NCBI RefSeq assembly: GCF_002285265.1
Contig: NZ_NSJB01000007.1
Coordinates: 54,350-118,349, forward strand
DNA from: Vandammella animalimorsus
Lineage (GTDB): Bacteria; Pseudomonadota; Gammaproteobacteria; Burkholderiales; Burkholderiaceae_C
DNA: 64,000 nucleotides
Reading direction: 5' to 3'
This document shows positions 35,707 to 46,129 of this stretch, in pieces. The notes beneath the pieces are model-generated. The model made no database searches, was not told the origin of the DNA, and was given only the letters and a program-made list of their open reading frames with translations. The position numbers and the translations under genes are program-made. Position 1 is the stretch's first letter; every line of letters starts with the position of its first letter.

Positions 35707-37179
35707 TCACTTGCCGATGCAAAAGCGCGAGAAGATCACGCCCAGCAGGTCGTCGGCGCCGAATTCGCCGGTGATGCGATTCAGCGCCAGTTGGGCCAAG
35801 CGTAATTCTTCGGCCAGCAGGTCCAGCGCCGGGGCTGGGCTGTCGAGCTGGGCCTGGGCCTGGGCGAGGTGCTCGCCGACTTCGGCCAGGGCCTGCACGT
35901 GGCGGGCGCGGGCCATGAAGACGTCTTCGGCCACGGTTTCATGGCCGGCCAGCTGCAGCAGGCGCTGGCGCAGTGCGTCCAGGCCCTGGCCGGTCTTGGC
36001 CGAGAGCACCAGCGCATCGGGCTGGGCGGCGCGAAAGTCGCTGGCGGCGTCGCATTTGTTCCAGACGTGGACGATGGGCACGGCGGCCATGCCATCGGGT
36101 GCGGTCACGGGCGTGGGGGCATCGCTGGCTGCTGCTGCTCCGGCGCTGCGCAGCCTGGCGTGCAATTGCGCGAGGATGGCCGCGTCGCGCTCTTGGCTGG
36201 CCGGGTCGTGGGCCTGCAGCGCGTCGTGCAGGAACAGCACGACCTGGGCCTGCTCCAGGGCCTGCCAGGCGCGTTGCACGCCGATTTGTTCGACCAGGTC
36301 GTCGGTCTGGCGCAGGCCGGCGGTATCGATGATGTGCAAGGGCACGCCATCGATCTGGATGGTTTGCTCGACCTTGTCGCGCGTGGTGCCGGCAATGGGG
36401 GTGACGATGGCCAGCTCGGCGCCGGCCAGGGTGTTGAGCAGCGAGCTTTTGCCGGCATTGGGCTGGCCGGCGATGACCACGTGCAGGCCCTCGCGCAGCA
36501 GCGCGCCCTGGCGCGCGCGCTGGCCGATGGCGCGCAGCTGCGCCTGCAGGCCGGCGAGCTGGCCGCGTGCGTCGGCGGCTTCGAGGAAGTCCACGTCTTC
36601 TTCGGGGAAGTCCAGCGTGGCTTCGACCAGCATGCGCAGGTGGATCAGGCGCTCGCGCAGCTGGGCAATGGCCTGCGAGAAGGCGCCGCTGAGCGAGCGG
36701 CTGGCGCTGCGCGCGGCGCTTTCGGTGCTGGCGTCGATGAGGTCGGCCACGGCCTCGGCCTGGGCCAGGTCCATCTTGTCGTTGAGGAAGGCGCGGCGCG
36801 TGAATTCGCCCGGCTCAGCCAGGCGCAGCTGCGCCAGCCAGGGCTGGCCGGTGGCGGGGTTGGGCGCGGCGGCGCTTTGCAGGCAGCGCGCCAGCAGCAG
36901 TTGCAGCACGATGGGGCCGCCGTGGGCCTGCAGCTCCAGCACGTCCTCGCCGGTGTAGGAGTGCGGCGCGGGGAAGAACAGCGCCAGGCCGTGGTCGATG
37001 GCCTGGCCGTCCTCGGCGGGAAAGGGCAGGTAGTGGGCGTGGCGCGGCTGCAGCGGCCGGCCCAGCCAGTGCTCGGCCCAGGGCCGCAGGCCGCGGCCGG
37101 AGAGGCGCACGATGCCCACGGCGCCGCGCCCGGCGGCGGTGGCGATGGCGGCGATGGGCTGAGTGTCGCTGGCTTGCAT
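35707..37179 (-). CDS. mnmE: tRNA uridine-5-carboxymethylaminomethyl GTPase
   Basis: A 490-aa GTPase that with MnmG modifies the wobble uridine of several tRNAs. It begins with a formyl-THF-binding domain ([20 protein letters not shown]), has the G1 loop [15 protein letters not shown]3 [11 protein letters not shown]4 NKCD, and the conserved C-terminal FCIGK with the functional cysteine. Length is normal, with a small Ala-rich insertion in the G domain. In related genomes it follows yidC; here it lies downstream of dnaA on the same strand (24 bp gap), separated from yidC by the dnaA-rpmH divergent region. Confidence 0.97.
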   Translation of the reverse strand: MQASDTQPIAAIATAAGRGAVGIVRLSGRGLRPWAEHWLGRPLQPRHAHYLPFPAEDGQAIDHGLALFFPAPHSYTGEDVLELQAHGGPIVLQLLLARCLQSAAAPNPATGQPWLAQLRLAEPGEFTRRAFLNDKMDLAQAEAVADLIDASTESAARSASRSLSGAFSQAIAQLRERLIHLRMLVEATLDFPEEDVDFLEAADARGQLAGLQAQLRAIGQRARQGALLREGLHVVIAGQPNAGKSSLLNTLAGAELAIVTPIAGTTRDKVEQTIQIDGVPLHIIDTAGLRQTDDLVEQIGVQRAWQALEQAQVVLFLHDALQAHDPASQERDAAILAQLHARLRSAGAAAASDAPTPVTAPDGMAAVPIVHVWNKCDAASDFRAAQPDALVLSAKTGQGLDALRQRLLQLAGHETVAEDVFMARARHVQALAEVGEHLAQAQAQLDSPAPALDLLAEELRLAQLALNRITGEFGADDLLGVIFSRFCIGK

Positions 37180-37203
37180 GGCAAAGGGCGCGGCGCTTGG
37201 CGC

Positions 37204-38874
37204 TCAGCGCTTGAGGGTTTGCTCCAGCACGTGCAGCTGCTGGTTGAGCTCGGTTTGCTGCTGGCGCTCCAGGCGCACTTTGTTGACGGCGTGCAGCACG
37301 GTGGTGTGGTCGCGGCCGAACATCTCGCCGATTTCCGGCAGGCTTTTCTGCGTCAGCTCCTTGGCCAGGTACATGGCGATCTGGCGCGGCTTGGCGATGC
37401 TGGCCGGGCGCTTTTTGCTGAGCATGTCGGTGACCTTGATCTTGTAGAAGTCGGCCACGGTTTTCTGGATGTTCTCGACGCTGATCTGCCGGTTCTGGAT
37501 CGAGAGCAGGTCGCGCAGCGCCTCGCGCACCACGGCGATGGAGATTTCCTTGCCGCTGAAGCGCGCATAGGCCAGCACCTTGTGCAGCGCGCCTTCGAGC
37601 TCGCGCACGTTGGAGCGCACGCTCTTGGCGATGAAGAAGGCCACGTCCTCGGACAGGGCAATGCCCTCGGCGCGGGCCTTGTTGATGAGGATGGCCACGC
37701 GCATTTCCAGCTCGGGCGGCTCGATGGCCACGGTCAGGCCCTGGTCGAAGCGCGAGACCAGGCGCTCGTGGATGTCCATCAGGCCCTTGGGGTAGGTATC
37801 GCTGGTCATGACGATGTGCGACTTTTTCGACAGCAGGGCCTCGAAGGCGTTGAAGAACTCCTCCTGGGTACGCTCCTTGCCGGCGATGAACTGCACGTCG
37901 TCGATCAGCAGCAGATCGAGTGAGTGGTAGCGCTGCTTGAGGGCGTCAAAGGTCTTGCGCTGATACGAGCGCACCACGTCGGTGACGAACTGCTCGGCAT
38001 GGATGTAGAGCACCTTGGCATCGGGCCGCGCGGCCAGCATCTGGTTGCCCACGGCGTGGATCAGGTGGGTCTTGCCCAGGCCCACGCCGCCGTAGATGAA
38101 CAGCGGGTTGTACATCTGCCCCGGCGCATGGGCCACGTGCAGCGCCGCCGCGCGCGCCATGCGGTTGGCCGAGCCTTCGATCAGGTTGTCAAAGGTCAGC
38201 TGCGGCTTGAGGTGCGCCGCGCGCGCGCCGCCCACACCGCCTGGGCCGCTTGCCGCACCCGCCGCGGGGGGCGCAGCGCCTTCGTCGGCTGCCGGCGGCG
38301 CCTGCTCGGCCAGCGGCAGCAGTTCCTCCTCCATCAGGGGCAGTTCCATCTCCGGCAGGGCCTGGGCCTGTGGCATGGCCTGCTGCAGCGGCTCGGCCTG
38401 CGCCGGCTGGGCCGGCCGTTGCTGGCTGGCCTGCGCCTGCACATGCTGGGCCAGGCCGGCAATGCCCGCCGCCGCTGGCGCGCTGCGCGCGCGGTGGGGC
38501 AGGGCCGTGCCCGCGCTGGCCGCACCGCCATGCCCGGCCCGCGTCGCCAGGCCGATCTGGATGCTCAGCGGCGCGCCGCTGATCTCCTGGGCCACCGCGC
38601 CGATGGTGCCGAGATAGTTCTTGCGGATGTGCTCCAGCGCCACGCGGTTGGAGACCTGCAGGCGCATGCGCGCCTGTTCAGGCTGGTAATTGGCCTGCAG
38701 GCCCTTGATCCAGCTGGAGAACTGCTGCGGCGGGATCTCCAGCGCCAGCCGCTCCAGGCAGCGTTGCCACAGATCGGCCTGGGATGGCTGCGCGGGGACG
38801 CCCTCTTCTTGGGCGCCAAGCTGCGTGCTGGGCGGCACCTGGAACTGAGAGATTTTTTTCATTGCTTGCACCAT
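37204..38874 (-). CDS. dnaA: chromosomal replication initiator DnaA
   Basis: A 552-556-aa AAA+ initiator (start [10 protein letters not shown] at 38874 or MKKISQ at 38862). Domain I is [20 protein letters not shown]; domain II is an unusually long Ala/Pro/Gln-rich linker (about residues 110-220); domain III has Walker [17 protein letters not shown] and Walker [10 protein letters not shown]; domain IV has the DNA-binding signature [16 protein letters not shown]. It is divergent from rpmH, as in most bacteria, but followed by mnmE rather than dnaN. A perfect TATAAT and one DnaA box lie upstream. Confidence 0.96.
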   Translation of the reverse strand: MVQAMKKISQFQVPPSTQLGAQEEGVPAQPSQADLWQRCLERLALEIPPQQFSSWIKGLQANYQPEQARMRLQVSNRVALEHIRKNYLGTIGAVAQEISGAPLSIQIGLATRAGHGGAASAGTALPHRARSAPAAAGIAGLAQHVQAQASQQRPAQPAQAEPLQQAMPQAQALPEMELPLMEEELLPLAEQAPPAADEGAAPPAAGAASGPGGVGGARAAHLKPQLTFDNLIEGSANRMARAAALHVAHAPGQMYNPLFIYGGVGLGKTHLIHAVGNQMLAARPDAKVLYIHAEQFVTDVVRSYQRKTFDALKQRYHSLDLLLIDDVQFIAGKERTQEEFFNAFEALLSKKSHIVMTSDTYPKGLMDIHERLVSRFDQGLTVAIEPPELEMRVAILINKARAEGIALSEDVAFFIAKSVRSNVRELEGALHKVLAYARFSGKEISIAVVREALRDLLSIQNRQISVENIQKTVADFYKIKVTDMLSKKRPASIAKPRQIAMYLAKELTQKSLPEIGEMFGRDHTTVLHAVNKVRLERQQQTELNQQLHVLEQTLKR

Positions 38875-38947
38875 GCCCGTCTGCCTGCCCTGCCCGATGG
38901 ATCCCATTGCCCGCGATGCCGTCGGCAACCGGGCGAAAAAGGGCCAG

Positions 38948-38988
38948 ATTATAAGCAGCGTGCCCCCGCGCCAAAGCAGTTATCCACA
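38948..38988 (-). promoter_or_regulatory. dnaA promoter with DnaA box
   Basis: On the minus strand a perfect -10 TATAAT (38948-38953) lies about 75 bp before the dnaA start. The only perfect DnaA box in the gap, TTATCCACA (38980-38988, plus orientation), lies just upstream of the -35 position. DnaA autoregulation is likely. The 440-bp dnaA-rpmH gap has no second clear box and no AT-rich unwinding stretch, so oriC cannot be called. Confidence 0.65.
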
Positions 38989-39099
38989 GGCCGGGATGTG
39001 TTCATCGCCATGACGGACACCGACCGCCGGGGCGGTGCAGGCCTGCAGCCCGCATCCATTGCGCCGCACCGCACCGCCCAGGGCTTTGCAATCGCCTGT

Positions 39100-39129
39100 T
39101 TGGAACAAAAAGCAAAGCCATGAGATAAT
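39100..39129 (+). promoter_or_regulatory. rpmH operon promoter
   Basis: TTGGAA (39100-39105) and GATAAT (39124-39129) with an 18-bp spacer, about 185 bp before the rpmH ATG. This would drive rpmH-rnpA-yidD-yidC; the long leader is typical for rpmH but this promoter is an eye call. Confidence 0.55.
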
Positions 39130-39314
39130 CTGCGGTTTGCTTTCTTTGGCTGCCCGCCTGACAGACAGCCCCGCTGGGGCCACTGGCTTTCGGCCAGCCC
39201 GGGCAGTGGCCAGGGCTGCGCGCTTTGGGCACGCACCGCCTGGCCCCCTGGCCTGCCCGGCAGGCATTGCCGCATGGCCTTTTGGACATCGATTTCCCCC
39301 TATAGGTGAGTCTC

Positions 39315-39452
39315 ATGAAACGTACATACCAACCCTCCAAAATCCGTCGCGCCCGCACCCATGGCTTTCTGGTGCGCATGAAAACCCGCGGCGGCCGCGC
39401 CGTGATCAACGCACGCCGCGCCAAGGGCCGCAAGCGCCTGGGCCTGTCCTGA
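39315..39452 (+). CDS. rpmH: 50S ribosomal protein L34
   Basis: A 45-aa basic ribosomal protein: it starts [18 protein letters not shown], goes through [10 protein letters not shown] and ends RKRLGLS. It is the usual L34 form of Burkholderiales. GGTGAG lies 5 bases before the ATG. It is too short for typical ORF cut-offs. It is the first gene of the conserved rpmH-rnpA-yidD-yidC group, divergent from dnaA. The gap to rnpA (301 bp) is longer than in most genomes. Confidence 0.97.
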   Translation: MKRTYQPSKIRRARTHGFLVRMKTRGGRAVINARRAKGRKRLGLS

Positions 39453-39753
39453 TCGGCCGCCGGCTGGGCAGCACAGCCATGCCAGAGGCCGCTGCCGCTG
39501 GGGCCACTCAGCCCAGCGGCGCGCCCGGCAACTCACGGCTTGCGCCCAAGGCAAAGGGCTTGGGCCCTGGATCGCCATGCCACTGACGTGGCCGCAGGGC
39601 GGCAAGAGCCTGGGCCCGTGCAACTCCTTGCCTGCGCATGACTTGCCAACACGCGCCCATGCCTTGCGCATCGACGCCTGTGCCTCCACGCCTAGGGCCC
39701 ACCGTCCGAAAGGCCGCTGTATAGCGGCCTGTTGGCCGTGGTGGCTGCCGCGC
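39453..39753 (+). other. 301-bp gap between rpmH and rnpA
   Basis: No gene is supported. The rnpA frame stays open back to 39577 (Pro/Arg/Cys-rich, not RnpA-like), so a longer RnpA N-terminus is formally possible but unlikely. No strong terminator or promoter was found. Confidence 0.5.
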
Positions 39754-40341
39754 ATGCGTATCCGACATTTGAAAACCCGCCAACAGTTTCAGGCCATGCT
39801 GGCGCAAGCGCCCATTGCCCGAACGGCGCATTTTTGCCTGCACCGCCTGCCGGTGGCCGCCCTGCCCGGCCCGCTGGATGGCGCTGCGCCAGTGGCGGCT
39901 GAGGCCGTGCCTGCGGGGGGTGGCGCCTGGGTGGGCGCGCTGATTCCCAAGCGCTGGGCCAAGCGGGCGGTCACGCGCAATCTGATCCGCCGCCAGGTGT
40001 ATGCCGTGGCGCTGGAGCATTTGCGCGCCACCACCGGCGAAGCCGCCGCCACGGATGCGGCCCTGCCCGCATCGCCTGGCCTCGCAGGGTTTGCCTGGCT
40101 GGTGCGGCTGCGGGCTGGCTTTCATGCCCCTGCCGCGCCTGGGCGCGGCAAAGGCAAGAGGGCAACGCCCAGGCAGCCGGCCACGGCCCAGCCGGATGCG
40201 GCAGCGGTCATGCTGCGCAGCGCCGCCTCCCCCCAGTTGCGCCAGCAGGTGCGCGGGCAATTGCAATTGCTGTTCGCCCGCGCTGCAGCGCCGGGCGCTG
40301 CCGCAGGCCCGGTCGGGCCCAAGCCAAAGGCCCAGCCATGA
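39754..40341 (+). CDS. rnpA: ribonuclease P protein component, enlarged
   Basis: A 195-aa protein subunit of RNase P, which matures tRNA 5' ends. The start [18 protein letters not shown], the substrate cleft [20 protein letters not shown] (the RNR-type signature) and the C-terminal helix [16 protein letters not shown] are as expected. Compared with the ~120-aa E. coli protein it is much longer: Gly/Ala/Pro-rich insertions lie at about residues 40-58 and 100-150, and there is a C-terminal tail. It overlaps yidD by 4 bp (ATGA), a classical arrangement. Confidence 0.92.
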   Translation: MRIRHLKTRQQFQAMLAQAPIARTAHFCLHRLPVAALPGPLDGAAPVAAEAVPAGGGAWVGALIPKRWAKRAVTRNLIRRQVYAVALEHLRATTGEAAATDAALPASPGLAGFAWLVRLRAGFHAPAAPGRGKGKRATPRQPATAQPDAAAVMLRSAASPQLRQQVRGQLQLLFARAAAPGAAAGPVGPKPKAQP

Positions 40342-40616
40342 TCCGCGCTGCACTGGTCGGGCTGGTCAAGCTGTACCGCCTGCTGCTTAGCCCCTGGCTG
40401 GGCAGCGCCTGCCGTTTCGAGCCCACCTGCTCGCAATACGCCATCACCGCCTTGCAGCGCCATGGCGCTGCGCGTGGCAGCTGGCTGACGGCCTGCCGCC
40501 TGGCGCGTTGCCACCCCTGGTGCGCAGGCGGCCATGACCCGGTGCCTGAAGCCCCTGGAGAGGGGCTGTTCAGCCGCCTGATTTCTTCCTCCTCTTCGTC
40601 CAAGAAGTCCCCATGA
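40338..40616 (+). CDS. yidD: membrane protein insertion efficiency factor YidD
   Basis: A 92-aa small protein at the inner membrane that helps YidC/SecYEG insertion. It has the family core [19 protein letters not shown] then [16 protein letters not shown] with its conserved cysteines, and [13 protein letters not shown]. The last residues are a run of serines and lysines (SSSSSKKSP). It overlaps rnpA and yidC by 4 bp each, so translation of the three is coupled. Confidence 0.96.
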   Translation: MIRAALVGLVKLYRLLLSPWLGSACRFEPTCSQYAITALQRHGAARGSWLTACRLARCHPWCAGGHDPVPEAPGEGLFSRLISSSSSSKKSP

Positions 40617-42316
40617 ACGATATTCGCCGCTCCATTCTGTGGGTGATCTTTGCGTTCTCGCTGATCCTGCTGTGGGATCGCTGGCAGCTGCACAATGGCC
40701 GCTCCGCCTTCTTCTTCCCGCAGCCGGCGGCCACCACGGCAACGGCGCCAGGCTCGGCCAGCGATGGCGTGCCCGGCAGCACCGCTGGCACGCAGCAAAC
40801 CCCGCAGGCCAGCACGGCGCTGGGCCAGGCGGGGCAGCCGCCCATGGAAGCACCGTCTGCCGCACCTGCGGCGGCGGCCGAGCGCATCGAGGTCACCACC
40901 GACGTCTTGCGCCTGAGCTTCAGCACCGAGGGCGGCTCGCTCAACCGCGTCGAGCTGCTGGACTACGAGAACGACGCCCGCGACGGCCAGGTCGTGCTGC
41001 TCGATGAAAGCAGCACCCGCGCCTACGTGGCTCAGACCGGCCTGATCGGCGGCGACTTCCCGAACCACAAGACCATCATGCGCCTGGCCGATGGCCCGCG
41101 CAGCCTGATCGACGGCCAGGACAGCCTGCAGCTGCGCTTCGAGTCGCCCGTGCAAGGCGGCGTGCAGCTGGTCAAGACCTGGACGCTGCAGCGCGGCCAG
41201 TACGCCATTGCCGTGCGCCACGAAGTGCTCAACCACGGCCAGGCCGCCGTGGCGCCGCAGCTGTATGAGCAGCTGGTGCGCGATGGCGGCACTATCGACG
41301 GCGGCGTGATGTTCACCGGCACCTACACCGGGCCGGCCATCTACACCGACGAGGAAAAATTCCAGAAAGTCGAGTTCAAGGACATCGACAAAGGCAACGC
41401 CAAATTCCAGAAAACCAGCGCCAGCGGCTACGCCGCCATGGTGCAGCACTACTTTGCCGCCGCCTGGATCCCGCCGGCGGGCCTGCAGCGCGAATACTTC
41501 GTGCGCAAGCCGGGCAACGGCCTGTACGCCGTGGGCGCCATCGCCCCTTTCCCCAGCATCGCCCCCGGGGCCTCGCAAACGCTGGACAGCACCTTCTACG
41601 CCGGCCCGCAGATCGAGCGCGAGCTGCAGGAGATCAGCCCCGGCCTGGAGCTGGTCAAGGACTACGGCATGGTCAAGGCCCTGGCCAAGCCACTGTACTG
41701 GCTGCTCGATCGGCTGCACGACCTGCTGGGCAACTGGGGCTGGGCCATCGTCGCGCTGGTGTTCCTGCTCAAGATCGCCTTCTACTGGCTCAACGCCCGC
41801 GCCTACGCCAGCATGGCCAAGATGAAGGCCATCAACCCGCGCATCATGCAAATGCGCGAGCGCTACAAGGACAACCCCCAGCAAATGCAGCAGGAGATGA
41901 TCCGCATCTACCGCGAGGAAAAAGTCAACCCGCTGGGCGGCTGCCTGCCGATCCTGATCCAGATGCCTTTCTTCATCGCGCTGTACTGGGTGCTGCTGTC
42001 CAGCGTGGAAATGCGCCACGCCCCATGGATTGGCTGGATCCACGACCTCTCCGCGCCCGATCCCTACTTCATCCTGCCGCTGCTGATGATGCTTTCCTCG
42101 CTGCTGCAAGTGGCCCTCAACCCGCAGCCGCCCGATGCCATGCAGGCCAAGATGATGTGGATCATGCCGCTGGTGTTCAGCGTGATGTTCTTCTTCTTCC
42201 CCGCCGGCCTGGTGCTGTACTGGTTGACCAACAACATCCTGTCCATCGCCCAGCAGTGGATCATCAACACCCGCATGGGCGTGCCACCGCAGTTCAATCT
42301 GCCCAAGTTCAAGTAA
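40613..42316 (+). CDS. yidC: membrane protein insertase YidC
   Basis: A 567-aa insertase for inner-membrane proteins. The N-terminal helix is [19 protein letters not shown], followed by an Ala/Pro/Thr-rich linker and the large periplasmic beta-domain (about 80-350). The conserved five-helix core begins near [20 protein letters not shown] and includes [20 protein letters not shown], where the hydrophilic groove forms. It ends in a basic/short tail ([10 protein letters not shown]). It starts 4 bp inside yidD and ends before a clear terminator. Confidence 0.97.
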   Translation: MNDIRRSILWVIFAFSLILLWDRWQLHNGRSAFFFPQPAATTATAPGSASDGVPGSTAGTQQTPQASTALGQAGQPPMEAPSAAPAAAAERIEVTTDVLRLSFSTEGGSLNRVELLDYENDARDGQVVLLDESSTRAYVAQTGLIGGDFPNHKTIMRLADGPRSLIDGQDSLQLRFESPVQGGVQLVKTWTLQRGQYAIAVRHEVLNHGQAAVAPQLYEQLVRDGGTIDGGVMFTGTYTGPAIYTDEEKFQKVEFKDIDKGNAKFQKTSASGYAAMVQHYFAAAWIPPAGLQREYFVRKPGNGLYAVGAIAPFPSIAPGASQTLDSTFYAGPQIERELQEISPGLELVKDYGMVKALAKPLYWLLDRLHDLLGNWGWAIVALVFLLKIAFYWLNARAYASMAKMKAINPRIMQMRERYKDNPQQMQQEMIRIYREEKVNPLGGCLPILIQMPFFIALYWVLLSSVEMRHAPWIGWIHDLSAPDPYFILPLLMMLSSLLQVALNPQPPDAMQAKMMWIMPLVFSVMFFFFPAGLVLYWLTNNILSIAQQWIINTRMGVPPQFNLPKFK

Positions 42317-42327
42317 GCGCCCCCATC

Positions 42328-42358
42328 AGCCGCCCTGCTCACCACAGGGCGGCTTTTT
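42328..42358 (+). terminator. terminator after yidC
   Basis: AGCCGCCCTG (42328-42337) pairs with CAGGGCGGCT (42345-42354) over 7 bases, followed by five T. It ends the rpmH-yidC transcript. Confidence 0.92.
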
Positions 42359-42454
42359 CATGTGCGCCACGCGCGGGCGGCCGATCACACGCAAAAAAGC
42401 GAGGCGGCGCTGGGCGGCGCGGCCTCGCTGGCTGTGGCACTGGGTTGTGCGCGT

Positions 42455-43363
42455 TTATTGCGGCGTCCAGCCAGGTTGCAGCAGTTCGGCCACGACGCGT
42501 GCCACGCCCTGTTGCCAGGGCGGCATGATCAGGCCGAAGGTGTGCTCGAAGTGCGTGGTGTCCAGGCGCGAGTTCAGCGGCCTGGCAGCGGGTGTGGGGT
42601 ATTCGCTGCTGGGGATGGGCACGAGCTGGGCGCGGGCAGTGGCCGGGTCGATGCGGCGCGCCTGCTCGAAGATGTATTGCGCGTAGTCGAACCAGCTGGT
42701 GGCGCCGCTGGCCGTGAGGTGGTAGATGCCACTGAAGGCCGGGCTGCCCTGCATGGCTTGCAGCAGGGCCTGCGCGGTGGCGTCGGCCAGCAGCTCGGCG
42801 CCGGTGGGCGCGCCGATCTGGTCGGCCACGATGCGCAGCTCCGGGCGCTGGGCGCCCAGGCGCAGCATGGTTTTGAGGAAGTTGTTGCCGTGCGCGCCAT
42901 AGACCCAGCTGGTGCGCAGGATGAGGTGCTTGGCGCCGCTTTGGGCAATGGCCTGTTCACCGGCCAGCTTGCTCTGGCCGTAGACGGACAGCGGGGCTGT
43001 GGCGTCGTTTTCGCGCCAGGGGGTCTGGCCGCTGCCGTCGAAGACGTAGTCCGTGCTGTAGTGCACCAGCCAGGCGTCAAGGGCGCTGGCCTCTTGGGCG
43101 AGCACCTGCGGCGCCACGGTGTTGATGGCGTGGGCCTGCTCGGCCTCGCTTTGCGCCCGATCGACGGCGGTGTAGGCTGCGGCGTTGACGATGGCCTGCG
43201 GCGCGATGCGGCGAATGGCCGCGCGCAGCGCCTCGGGCTGAGCCAGGTCACCACCGTGCTGGGCATCGCTGCGCTCGGGCGCGATGACTTCGCCGAGCAC
43301 GGCCAGGCTGCGCTGCAGCTCCCAGCCGACCTGGCCGTTTTTTCCCAATAACAAGATTTTCAT
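42455..43363 (-). CDS. rfbD: dTDP-4-dehydrorhamnose reductase
   Basis: A 302-aa short-chain dehydrogenase that makes dTDP-L-rhamnose, last step of the pathway. The NAD(P) motif is MKILLLGKNGQVGWELQRSL; the middle has NAAAYTAVDRAQ, the catalytic YxxxK is VYGQSKLAGEQA and STDYVFDGS is typical for RfbD. It is downstream of rfbB on the minus strand with a 108-bp gap that holds a dispersed repeat. rfbA (thymidylyltransferase) and rfbC (epimerase) are missing here although all four usually cluster. Confidence 0.95.
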   Translation of the reverse strand: MKILLLGKNGQVGWELQRSLAVLGEVIAPERSDAQHGGDLAQPEALRAAIRRIAPQAIVNAAAYTAVDRAQSEAEQAHAINTVAPQVLAQEASALDAWLVHYSTDYVFDGSGQTPWRENDATAPLSVYGQSKLAGEQAIAQSGAKHLILRTSWVYGAHGNNFLKTMLRLGAQRPELRIVADQIGAPTGAELLADATAQALLQAMQGSPAFSGIYHLTASGATSWFDYAQYIFEQARRIDPATARAQLVPIPSSEYPTPAARPLNSRLDTTHFEHTFGLIMPPWQQGVARVVAELLQPGWTPQ

Positions 43364-43444
43364 GGTTGGATGCCCTCCTGTGCGTGGCCCGGCGAGGCCT
43401 TGCCAGCGCCGCAGACTGCCCAAATCCGCTGGATTGGCTGCCGT

Positions 43445-43465
43445 GCAGAAATTTTGAACAGGCGC
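43445..43465 (-). repeat. dispersed intergenic repeat, copy 3
   Basis: On the minus strand GCGCCTGTTCAAAATTTCTGC, differing at one base from copy 2 at 15464 onward. It lies 6 bp after the rfbB stop, between rfbB and rfbD. Confidence 0.55.
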
Positions 43466-43471
43466 TCGCGT

Positions 43472-44533
43472 TCAGGCTGCGGCGTATTGCTTGGCCAGCC
43501 AGTCGCGGTAAGCGCCGGTTTGCACGTTGCGCACCCAGTCGGCATTGTCCAGATACCACTGGACGGTTTTTTCGATGCCGCTGTCGAAGGTTTCGGCCGG
43601 GGCCCAGCCCAGTTCCTGTTGCATTTTGCGCGCGTCGATGGCGTAGCGGCGGTCGTGGCCGGGGCGGTCGGCGACAAAACGGATTTGCTCGGCGTAGCTC
43701 AGGCCATCGGCGCGCGGGCGCAGCCGGTCGAGCAGCGCGCAGATGCGGCGCACGATGTCGATGTTGGCCATTTCGTTGTGCCCGCCGATGTTGTAGGTCT
43801 GGCCGGGCGTGCCCGCTTCGAGCACGCGGCGGATGCCGCTGCAGTGGTCCTTGACGTAGAGCCAGTCGCGGATTTGCTGGCCATCGCCATAGATGGGCAG
43901 CGGCTTGCCGGCCAGGGCGTTGGTGATGACCAGCGGGATGAGCTTTTCCGGAAAGTGCAGCGGCCCATAGTTGTTGCTGCAGTTGGTGGTCAGCACCGGC
44001 AGGCCGTAGGTGTGGAACCAGGCGCGCACCAGATGGTCGCTGGCGGCCTTGGTGGCGCTGTAGGGGCTGTTGGGCTCGTAGGGGTGTTGCTCGGTGAAGG
44101 CCGGCGCATCGGGCGCGAGCGTGCCGTAGACCTCGTCGGTGGAGACGTGCAGGAAGCGAAACGCCGCCTTCTCGGCCCCGTCCAGCGCGTTCCAGTGCGC
44201 GCGGGCGGCCTCCAGCAGGCGGAAGGTGCCCAGCACATTGGTGTGCAAAAAGTCCTCCGGGCCGTGGATGGAGCGATCCACATGGCTTTCGGCGGCAAAG
44301 TGCACGATGGCGCGCGGCCGGTGCTCGGCCAGCAGGCTGGCCACCAGCGCGGCATCGGCGATGTCGCCGCGCACGAACTGATGCCGCGCATCGCCTTGCA
44401 GCGGCGCCAGGTTCTGCAGATTGCCTGCGTAGGTGAGCTTGTCCAGTGTGACCACGGGCTCGCCGATGTGCTCGATCCAGTCGAGCACAAAATTGGCGCC
44501 GATGAAGCCAGCGCCGCCGGTGACGAGGATCAT
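43472..44533 (-). CDS. rfbB: dTDP-glucose 4,6-dehydratase
   Basis: A 353-aa NAD-dependent dehydratase, second step of dTDP-L-rhamnose synthesis. It begins [20 protein letters not shown] (NAD loop), has the [13 protein letters not shown] segment with catalytic Thr-Asp-Glu, [17 protein letters not shown] (YxxxK) and [20 protein letters not shown]. Start at 44533 fits the family; the longer open frame upstream is a shadow of gshA. gshA ends 1 bp upstream, so the two genes form an operon-like pair although their functions differ. Confidence 0.95.
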   Translation of the reverse strand: MILVTGGAGFIGANFVLDWIEHIGEPVVTLDKLTYAGNLQNLAPLQGDARHQFVRGDIADAALVASLLAEHRPRAIVHFAAESHVDRSIHGPEDFLHTNVLGTFRLLEAARAHWNALDGAEKAAFRFLHVSTDEVYGTLAPDAPAFTEQHPYEPNSPYSATKAASDHLVRAWFHTYGLPVLTTNCSNNYGPLHFPEKLIPLVITNALAGKPLPIYGDGQQIRDWLYVKDHCSGIRRVLEAGTPGQTYNIGGHNEMANIDIVRRICALLDRLRPRADGLSYAEQIRFVADRPGHDRRYAIDARKMQQELGWAPAETFDSGIEKTVQWYLDNADWVRNVQTGAYRDWLAKQYAAA

Positions 44534-44534
44534 G

Positions 44535-45824
44535 TCAGTACACCTCCGCCTCGGGGTTGGTACGCTCCAACTCGTAACTGGCCGCCAGCATGGCCAGGCG
44601 CCCGATGACGCCATACATGTAGAAGCGGTTGGGCAAGGCCTCGCCGGGCTTGCCCTTGGCATCGAGCACGTGGCCCGGCTCGAAGCTCAGCGGCAGGAAG
44701 GTCGCGCCCGGCGCGTTCAGGTTTTCCTCCGCGCCCTTGCTGGCGTGGGTGCGGTAAAAACCGCCCACCACGTAGCGGTCAAGCATGTACACCACCGGCT
44801 CGGCCGTGGCGCCGTCGATGCTCTCGATGGTGGCCACGCCTTCCTGGATCAGCAGGTCGCTGACCTGCTGGCCGTCCTTGATGACCGACATCTTGTTCTT
44901 GGTGCGGCGGTTGATGCTGTCGAGCTCCGCTGCGTCCTGCACCATCATCACGCCCATGCCGTAAGTGCCGTTGTCGGCCTTGATGGCCACGTAGGGCTTC
45001 TCGGTGATGCCGTATTCCTTGTATTTGCGCCGGATCTTGGCCAGCACGGCATTGACGCTTTCTTGCAGGGCCTCGATGCCCTGGCCCTGCGCAAAATCCA
45101 CCCCCGTGGCCTGGGCAAACACCGGGTTGATCAGCCAGGGGTCGATGCCCAGCATTTTGCCGAAGCTCTTGGCCACGTCGTCGTAGGCCTTGAAGTGCTG
45201 GCTCTTGCGGCGCACGCTCCAGCCGGCATGCAGCGGCGGCAGCAGGAACTGCTCGTGCAGGTCTTCCAGAATGCCCGGCGTGCCCGCCGACAAGTCGTTG
45301 TTGAGCAAGATCGTGCAGGGGTCGAACTGCTTGACCTGCAGGCGGTGCTTGGTGCGGTTGACTGGCTCGAGCAGCAGCTCTTCGCCGTTGGCCAGCGTCA
45401 CCGTCGTGTCCTCGGTGATCTCCGGGCTGATCGAGCCGATGCGCACGTTCAGGCCCGCAGCGCGGAAGATGCGCTGCAACTGCGCCACGTTGGCCAGGTA
45501 GTAGGGGTTGCGCGTGTGGTTCTCGGGGATCAGCAGCAGATTGCGCGCCTCCGGGCAGATCTTCTCGATCGCCGCCATCGTGGCCTGCACCGCCAGCGGC
45601 AGCATCTCTGCCGTGAGGTTGTTCCAGCCGCCAGGGAACAGGTTGGTGTCCACCGGCGCGACCTTGAACTGCGCATTGCGCACATCCACCGAGCAGTAAA
45701 ACGGCGGCGTGTGCTCCATCCACTCCAGGCGGAACCAACGCTCAATGGCGGGCATGGACTCAAGAATGCGCTGCTCCAGCTCGCTGATCGGGCCGGTCAA
45801 CGCGGTGACGAGGTGGGGAACCAT
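44535..45824 (-). CDS. gshA: glutamate--cysteine ligase (ferrooxidans/betaproteobacterial type)
   Basis: A 429-aa enzyme for the first step of glutathione synthesis. It belongs to the type found in acidithiobacilli and betaproteobacteria, unrelated in sequence to E. coli GshA. Characteristic parts are [60 protein letters not shown] (ATP-grasp-like) and [20 protein letters not shown]. Start at [12 protein letters not shown], with AAGGAC upstream; the open frame extends to 45962 with poor coding bias. It is usually beside gshB; here gshB is 42 kb away. Confidence 0.93.
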   Translation of the reverse strand: MVPHLVTALTGPISELEQRILESMPAIERWFRLEWMEHTPPFYCSVDVRNAQFKVAPVDTNLFPGGWNNLTAEMLPLAVQATMAAIEKICPEARNLLLIPENHTRNPYYLANVAQLQRIFRAAGLNVRIGSISPEITEDTTVTLANGEELLLEPVNRTKHRLQVKQFDPCTILLNNDLSAGTPGILEDLHEQFLLPPLHAGWSVRRKSQHFKAYDDVAKSFGKMLGIDPWLINPVFAQATGVDFAQGQGIEALQESVNAVLAKIRRKYKEYGITEKPYVAIKADNGTYGMGVMMVQDAAELDSINRRTKNKMSVIKDGQQVSDLLIQEGVATIESIDGATAEPVVYMLDRYVVGGFYRTHASKGAEENLNAPGATFLPLSFEPGHVLDAKGKPGEALPNRFYMYGVIGRLAMLAASYELERTNPEAEVY

Positions 45825-46129
45825 GGGTCTATGTCCTTCATGCATCAAAACCCGGCCATTGTAGTCAGCCCATGCCATGCGCCATGGGCCGCGCACGCCC
45901 TGGCGCACGGAGCAGCGGATGCCTGGCAACGCCTCGCCGAGCCAAGGGCCCAGCGCAGCCACTGGCTGGTTCTCCCTTTTTTCTGCCTGTGCTGGGCACG
46001 CACATCCCGGCCCCGTCGCTCAACGCCTGCGCAGGCGGCAGCCATGGGAGGTCATTTCTGCAAGAAGTGGGCGCACAAACAACTGCCCGCGCCTGCGCAA
46101 AAAACAGCCAGGCCGCAGGCCTGCGCCAC
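45825..46129. other. 305-bp gap between gshA and a Bug gene
   Basis: No gene supported. On the minus strand TACAAT (45858-45863) preceded by TGAC could be the gshA -10. The rest is GC-rich and without clear signals; the start of the region must carry the end of the Bug transcript. Confidence 0.45.

Noticed and set aside
38875..39314. Chromosomal origin between dnaA and rpmH
   Set aside because: Only one perfect DnaA box and no AT-rich stretch were seen, so oriC is not reported as a feature.
39035..39586. 183-aa frame spanning the rpmH region
   Set aside because: It overlaps rpmH in another frame and has no recognisable content; the real gene here is the 45-aa L34.
42361..43351. Plus-strand frame opposite rfbD
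   Set aside because: Shadow of rfbD; no start signal beyond chance.
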